Part shown: one piece after another, positions 13,615 through 17,449 of the stretch
Layout: each line of letters opens with the position of its first letter
How positions within the stretch are numbered: the first letter of the stretch is position 1
Assembly (NCBI GenBank): GCA_959604655.1
Contig: CAUHCL010000033.1
Coordinates: 1 to 17,449 of the forward strand
From: an uncultured Alistipes sp.
Lineage (GTDB): Bacteria > Bacteroidota > Bacteroidia > Bacteroidales > Rikenellaceae
Direction: 5' to 3'
DNA: 17,449 bases
Made by a program: the position numbers and the translations under genes
The notes under the pieces: model-generated
The model's input: the letters and a program-made list of their open reading frames with translations, nothing else
What the model was told of the DNA's origin: nothing
The model's database searches: none

Positions 13615-16329
13615 ATGCTTATGAAACCCAAAAGAGTGTCGATCGCCGCGCTGCTGTGCCTGGCGATCATGTCAGTATCAGTGCTTCCCGCCTTCGGGCG
13701 ACGCAGCTCCGCCATCGTGCCCGCACGCCTCACGTGCGAGTATGCCGCCGAGCCTTTGATCGATATGCAGCATCCGCGTCTGTCGTGGATCGACCTCAAC
13801 CCCACGGGATTCAAGGGCGCGGCGCAGACGGCCTACCGCATTCGGGTGACCGACTCGCCCGACGGGTTCGACTCGCCCCTGTGGGACACGGGACGCGTGG
13901 AGTCGGCCGAGTCGGCATTCATCACCTACGAAGGCCCCGCCCTGCGGTCGCGCACCACCTATCGGTGGCAGGTGATGGTATGGGACGAGGCGGGGCGCGC
14001 CTCGGAGTGGAGCGAACCCGCCTGCTGGCACACGGGGCTGCTGTCGCCCGACGAGTGGCACGGCGAGTGGATCGGAGCGCCGTGGCAGGGCGAGGAATCC
14101 TACGACGTAGCGGGAAGCCGCGAGGTGGTGCCCGCGCCGCTGCTGCGCCGCGAGTTCACCATCGCGAAGCCCGTGCGCGAGGCGCGTTTCTACGGCACGG
14201 GGCTGGGCTGGTTCGAGCTCTACGTCAACGGCGAGCGCGTGGACGACGACTGCCTGACGCCCAACCAGACCAACTACGACCGCCGTCCGAAGCTCTCCAC
14301 GCGCGGCATCGTGGTGACCGATCCTTTCGAGGAATACACCGTGATGTACGTGAGCTACGACCTCACGCCGATGCTCCGCGAGGGGGCCAACGCCGTGGGG
14401 GCCATACTGGGCAACGGATTCTACGATGTGGTGGAGTACTGGCCCGCGATGGGTTACGGCACCCCGCGCTTCATGGGACAGATCGAGATCGAATACGAGG
14501 ACGGCACCCGCGAGACGGTGGCATCCGACACCTCGTGGCGCGCCGAGCGCAGCGCCATAGTGAGCGACCAGGTCTTTCTGGGCGAACACTACGACGCCCG
14601 CCGCGAGCACGACGGCTGGGCCGAGGCAGGTTACGACGATTCGTCGTGGCAGCAGGCGGCACCCAGGCGCGCCCCGTGCGGCAAGCTCACGGCGCAGAAC
14701 GGTCCCGCCGACCGCATCACCCGCCGCTACGCCCCCGTGAAGATCGAGAAGACGGAGTCGGGAGCCATACGCGTCACGTTCCCCGAGGAAGTGTCGGGCT
14801 GGGTGGCGCTGAAGAACATAGCGGCGGCCGAGGGGCAGCGCATAGACATAAAGTACATCTGCGAGTCGCCCGTGGGCGCCAACTCCTACACCGCCCGCGG
14901 CACGGGCGACGAGTCGTACCACGCCCGTTTCACGTGGTTCGTCTTTTCGGAGGCTGAGATCACGGGGCTCGACGACCTGCGTCCCGAGCAGGTGGAGGCC
15001 CACGCCGTCAACTCCGACGTGGAGACCGCGGGCAGCTTCGTCACGTCGAACGCGCTGATAAACAAGATAAACGCCATATGGCAGCGCAGCCAGCTCGACA
15101 ACATGCACGGCGCTGTGGCCAGCGACTGCCCCCACCGCGAGCGCTCGCCCTACACGGGCGACGGTCAGGTGGCGTGCGTGACGGTGATGCACAACTTCGC
15201 GGCGCAGACATTCTACAACAAGTGGCTGCGCGACATACGCGGCGCGCAGACCGCGGGCGGCTACGTGCCCAACTCGGCGCCGTGGCAGCCCGGGTGCGGC
15301 GGAGGTGTCGGCTGGGGCGCGGCGATGGAGATCATGCCGTGGGAGTTCTACCGCCACTACGGCGATCGGCGCGCGCTGGAGCAGAATTTCGACGCCATGC
15401 GCCGCCACGTGCGCTGGATGACCTCGTGGGTCGACGACGAGACGGGGCTCATGCTCTCGCACGACGAGCAGCAGTGGAAGAATCTGGGCGACTGGCTGCC
15501 GCCGCGCGAACTGCCCCGCACCGAGCTGGTGCACACCTTCTTCCTCTGGCACTGCGCCGACATAGCCTCGCGCGCGGCCGAGATCCTGGGCCGCGACGAG
15601 GAACGGGACGAGTTCGCCGCGCTGCGCGACCGCACGGCCGAGGCGTTCCACCGCGCATTCTACGACCCCGCGACGGGATCCTACGGCAAGCACGGCAGCA
15701 ACGTGCTGGCACTGCGCATGGGCGTGCCCGAGCAGCACCGCGCCCGCGTGGCGAAGGCTCTGCGCGACAACATAGCCGAGTGCGGCGACCACCTCGACAC
15801 GGGCATCGTCGGCACGCGCTATCTGTTCGAGGTGCTGTGCGACAACGGCATGGCCGATCTGGCCTACAAGATCATAAACCAACGCGACTTCCCGAGCTTC
15901 GGGTGGTGGATCGAGCAGGGTGCCACGGTCACGTGGGAGAACTGGAACGGCAACGACTCGCACAACCACCCCATGTTCGGCGGCGGCATCGGCTGGTTCT
16001 ACCGCGATCTGGCGGGTCTGCGGACCGACGAGGCGGGTTTCCGCACCTTCGACGTGCGTCCCGCGACGCCCGAGGGGCTCGACTGGGTCGACTACACGCA
16101 CGACACCACCTACGGCCGCATCGGCATTCACTGGGAGCGCCGCAAGGGGCGTTTCGAGATGCGCTGCGAGGTCCCCGTGGGCACGACCGCCACGGTGTGG
16201 GTGCCCTTCTCGGGCACGGCGCCCAAGGTGAAGGAGGGACCCCACGTGCGCAGCCGCGGCGTGCACGACGGCTATGCGCTCTACGAGGTGGGCGCGGGCA
16301 GACACGTATTCAAATCGGAACTGAAATAA
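13615..16329 (+). CDS. GH78 family alpha-L-rhamnosidase, secreted
   Basis: The 904-residue inverting glycosidase would cleave terminal alpha-L-rhamnose from plant glycans or flavonoid glycosides. A signal peptide is present (MKPKRVSIAALLCLAIMSVSVLPAFG), with no lipobox Cys, so it is probably periplasmic. The order is a fibronectin-like N-terminal domain (PRLSWIDLNPTGFKGAAQTAYRI), a rhamnosidase N-terminal beta domain with YVNGERVDD, a second beta domain ending near 470, and the (alpha/alpha)6 catalytic domain. Predicted general acid is E509 in DCPHRERSPYTGD and general base E775 in TVTWENWNG. A C-terminal beta sandwich closes the protein. Two ATGs lie six bases apart (13615 and 13621); the choice changes nothing important. 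mqnD starts 5 bases after the stop, implying one transcript. Linkage specificity is unknown. Confidence 0.93.
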   Translation: MLMKPKRVSIAALLCLAIMSVSVLPAFGRRSSAIVPARLTCEYAAEPLIDMQHPRLSWIDLNPTGFKGAAQTAYRIRVTDSPDGFDSPLWDTGRVESAESAFITYEGPALRSRTTYRWQVMVWDEAGRASEWSEPACWHTGLLSPDEWHGEWIGAPWQGEESYDVAGSREVVPAPLLRREFTIAKPVREARFYGTGLGWFELYVNGERVDDDCLTPNQTNYDRRPKLSTRGIVVTDPFEEYTVMYVSYDLTPMLREGANAVGAILGNGFYDVVEYWPAMGYGTPRFMGQIEIEYEDGTRETVASDTSWRAERSAIVSDQVFLGEHYDARREHDGWAEAGYDDSSWQQAAPRRAPCGKLTAQNGPADRITRRYAPVKIEKTESGAIRVTFPEEVSGWVALKNIAAAEGQRIDIKYICESPVGANSYTARGTGDESYHARFTWFVFSEAEITGLDDLRPEQVEAHAVNSDVETAGSFVTSNALINKINAIWQRSQLDNMHGAVASDCPHRERSPYTGDGQVACVTVMHNFAAQTFYNKWLRDIRGAQTAGGYVPNSAPWQPGCGGGVGWGAAMEIMPWEFYRHYGDRRALEQNFDAMRRHVRWMTSWVDDETGLMLSHDEQQWKNLGDWLPPRELPRTELVHTFFLWHCADIASRAAEILGRDEERDEFAALRDRTAEAFHRAFYDPATGSYGKHGSNVLALRMGVPEQHRARVAKALRDNIAECGDHLDTGIVGTRYLFEVLCDNGMADLAYKIINQRDFPSFGWWIEQGATVTWENWNGNDSHNHPMFGGGIGWFYRDLAGLRTDEAGFRTFDVRPATPEGLDWVDYTHDTTYGRIGIHWERRKGRFEMRCEVPVGTTATVWVPFSGTAPKVKEGPHVRSRGVHDGYALYEVGAGRHVFKSELK

Positions 16330-16334
16330 GAGTC

Positions 16335-17123
16335 ATGGAACTGAAACTGAGCATATCGCCCTGCCCCAACGACACCTTCATGTTCGACGCCATGCTGCAC
16401 GGCCGCATCGACACCGAGGGGCTGACATTCGTCACCGAGTACCGCGACATCGAGGAACTCAACCGCGGCGTGGCCGGGGGGCTGCCCGACGCGAGCAAGA
16501 TAAGCTGCGCCGTGCTGCCTGCCATAGCCGAAGCCTATCGTCTGTCGGACAGCGGCGCGGCTCTCGGACGCGGCAACGGTCCCCTGCTGGTACGGCGCGC
16601 GGGCGACGACACACCCATCCGCCGCATAGCGGTCCCCGGGCTGCACACCACGGCCAACGCCCTGGTCGGGCGCCTCTTTCCCGAGATCGGCGAGCGTGTG
16701 CCGATGCTCTTTTCCGAGATCGCGGCGGCCGTCGAGCGCGGCGAGTTCGACGCGGGCGTGTTGATCCACGAGGGGCGCTTCGTATATGCGCGCCGCGGGC
16801 TGGAGCTGGTGGCCGACCTCGGGATCGAGTGGGAGCGGCGCACGGGGCTGCCCCTGCCGCTGGGCGGCATAGTCGTGCGGCGGTCGCTGCCCGAAGAGGT
16901 GTTCCGCCGCTTCGAACGCGTGCTGCGCCGCAGCATCGAATACGCCTTCGCGCACCCGTCGGAGTCGCGCGCCTATGTCAAGGCGCATGCGCAGGAGCTC
17001 GACGACGAGGTGATAGACAAGCATATAGCGCTGTTCGTAAACGAATATTCGCTCTCGCTGGGCGCCGACGGCCGCGCCGCCGTAGAGGCGCTGACCTCGC
17101 CGCTGCCGCTTCGGCGAGAATAA
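16335..17123 (+). CDS. mqnD: 1,4-dihydroxy-6-naphthoate synthase (menaquinone biosynthesis)
   Basis: MqnD converts cyclic dehypoxanthine futalosine to 1,4-dihydroxy-6-naphthoate, the naphthalene ring precursor of menaquinone in the futalosine pathway. The 262-residue product has a periplasmic-binding-protein-like fold but no signal peptide, so it is cytoplasmic. Family hallmarks are LSISPCPNDTFMFDAM at the N-terminus, the S-K-I-S block after LPDASK, VPGLHTTAN in the middle, and VLIHEGRFVY, which contributes the substrate-binding histidine region. LPLPLGGIVVRR is also typical. The ATG at 16335 follows the GH78 stop by 5 bases, so translation is probably coupled. The related MqnA lacks the SPCPND start, which separates the two. 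mqnA, mqnC and mqnE are not in this window. Confidence 0.93.
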   Translation: MELKLSISPCPNDTFMFDAMLHGRIDTEGLTFVTEYRDIEELNRGVAGGLPDASKISCAVLPAIAEAYRLSDSGAALGRGNGPLLVRRAGDDTPIRRIAVPGLHTTANALVGRLFPEIGERVPMLFSEIAAAVERGEFDAGVLIHEGRFVYARRGLELVADLGIEWERRTGLPLPLGGIVVRRSLPEEVFRRFERVLRRSIEYAFAHPSESRAYVKAHAQELDDEVIDKHIALFVNEYSLSLGADGRAAVEALTSPLPLRRE

Positions 17124-17153
17124 TGTAGCGGGGCAGGCCGACGGGAGTGCCGA

Positions 17154-17365
17154 GTTCGGGGCGCAGCCTGCGGAGAACGCGAACGAGTGTCGAACGAGTT
17201 GCGGGCCTCCGCGGGGCAGAGGCTGCGGCCCGCGCAGTCCTTGGACTGCATTTTCGGTTTTTAGCGTGCTGTTCACCGACGGCGGAGGACATGCACGAGC
17301 CTCGGCGAGTTGCAGTCCGCCGCAGTGGGGCGGCGGCGAACTGCGCGGCTCTTTAGAGTCGCATT
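17154..17365 (-). repeat. Intergenic repeat modules C and B, inverted copy (C3 and B3)
   Basis: Read on the minus strand this is B3 followed by C3, the same order as B2-C2. C3 shows both folds: GCAGCCT (17163-17169) with AGGCTGC (17220-17226) around GCGGAG/CTCCGC (17170-17175, 17207-17212), or GCGGGCC (17201-17207) with GGCCCGC (17227-17233). B3 has GCAGTCC-TT-GGACTGC (17234-17249). Its outer hairpin, GCGGCTCT-TT-AGAGTCGC (17345-17362), keeps its pairing by a G-T wobble on the plus strand. It begins 30 bases after the mqnD stop and may end that transcript. Confidence 0.82.
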
Positions 17366-17386
17366 CTCTCTACTATTTTTTCATAC

Positions 17387-17414
17387 GTTACCTTTTGTGC
17401 GGACAAAAGGTAAC
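17387..17414. repeat. Palindrome with 12-bp arms
   Basis: GTTACCTTTTGT and its exact complement ACAAAAGGTAAC are separated by GCGG. The half-site CAAAAGGT is shared with the palindrome at 3323-3348. It lies between the B3 arm and the A3 arm, the position equivalent to the 3323 palindrome in locus II. A T-run just upstream (TATTTTTT, 17374-17381) precedes it. Confidence 0.85.
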
Positions 17415-17449
17415 CCAAAAACCGCCGCGGTGAAACGATTTCGGGGTCG
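17403..17449 (+). repeat. Intergenic repeat module A, copy 3 (A3), truncated by window end
   Basis: These 47 bases match 1-47 with one difference (C for G), in direct orientation. Bases 17417-17449 are identical to the outer end of both A1 and A2. The copy presumably continues beyond the window. Confidence 0.85.

Noticed and set aside
187..17365. CRISPR-like array from the recurring hairpins
   Set aside because: Copies are kilobases apart, differ in sequence, have no regular spacers and no cas genes nearby.

Overview
The window looks like a chromosomal segment from a GC-rich member of Bacteroidales, most likely Alistipes or another Rikenellaceae. The evidence is a set of Bacteroidetes-type promoters (TTTG, about 20 bases, then TAnnTTTG), GH95 and GH78 glycosidases with export signals, a Bacteroidetes-style RF1, and isoleucine coded almost only by ATC and ATA in a GC-rich background. 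The genus is an inference; no rRNA or phylogenetic marker was compared. I see no tRNA, rRNA, CRISPR array, transposase, phage gene or defence system.

Layout. Bases 1-432 hold repeat modules A and B plus a terminator for a minus-strand GH95 alpha-L-fucosidase-type lipoprotein (433-2877). Bases 2878-3790 are a long non-coding stretch with a second repeat locus and the prfA promoter. prfA (RF1, 3791-4876, +) converges on a minus-strand group: a secreted M28 peptidase (5005-6537), a CDF metal exporter (6581-7510) and a ROK sugar kinase (7608-8618). The kinase is divergent from a trans-polyprenyl synthetase (8761-9735, +), and the two promoters overlap. A plus-strand series follows: a U32 TrhP-like protein (9850-11112), Xaa-Pro aminopeptidase (11247-12644), futalosine hydrolase MqnB (12663-13220), a 72-residue two-helix membrane protein (13349-13567), a GH78 alpha-L-rhamnosidase (13615-16329) and MqnD (16335-17123). 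Bases 17124-17449 carry a third repeat locus, cut by the window end.

How the genes relate. Most are housekeeping genes: translation termination, tRNA modification, peptide trimming, isoprenoid chain synthesis and two steps of the futalosine route to menaquinone. The two glycosidases and the ROK kinase fit a gut glycan lifestyle. There is no SusC/SusD pair, so this is not a typical polysaccharide utilisation locus. An isoprenoid chain enzyme and two menaquinone genes lie on the same strand within 9 kb, but other genes and repeat-filled gaps separate them.

The most unusual content is a family of non-coding, hairpin-rich intergenic repeats. Module A (about 170 bp) occurs twice in full and once truncated, module B three times, and module C in most gaps longer than 80 bases. 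Two loci share one architecture, B/C arm, then a CAAAAGGT-core palindrome, then A arm. I do not recognise this family under any name.
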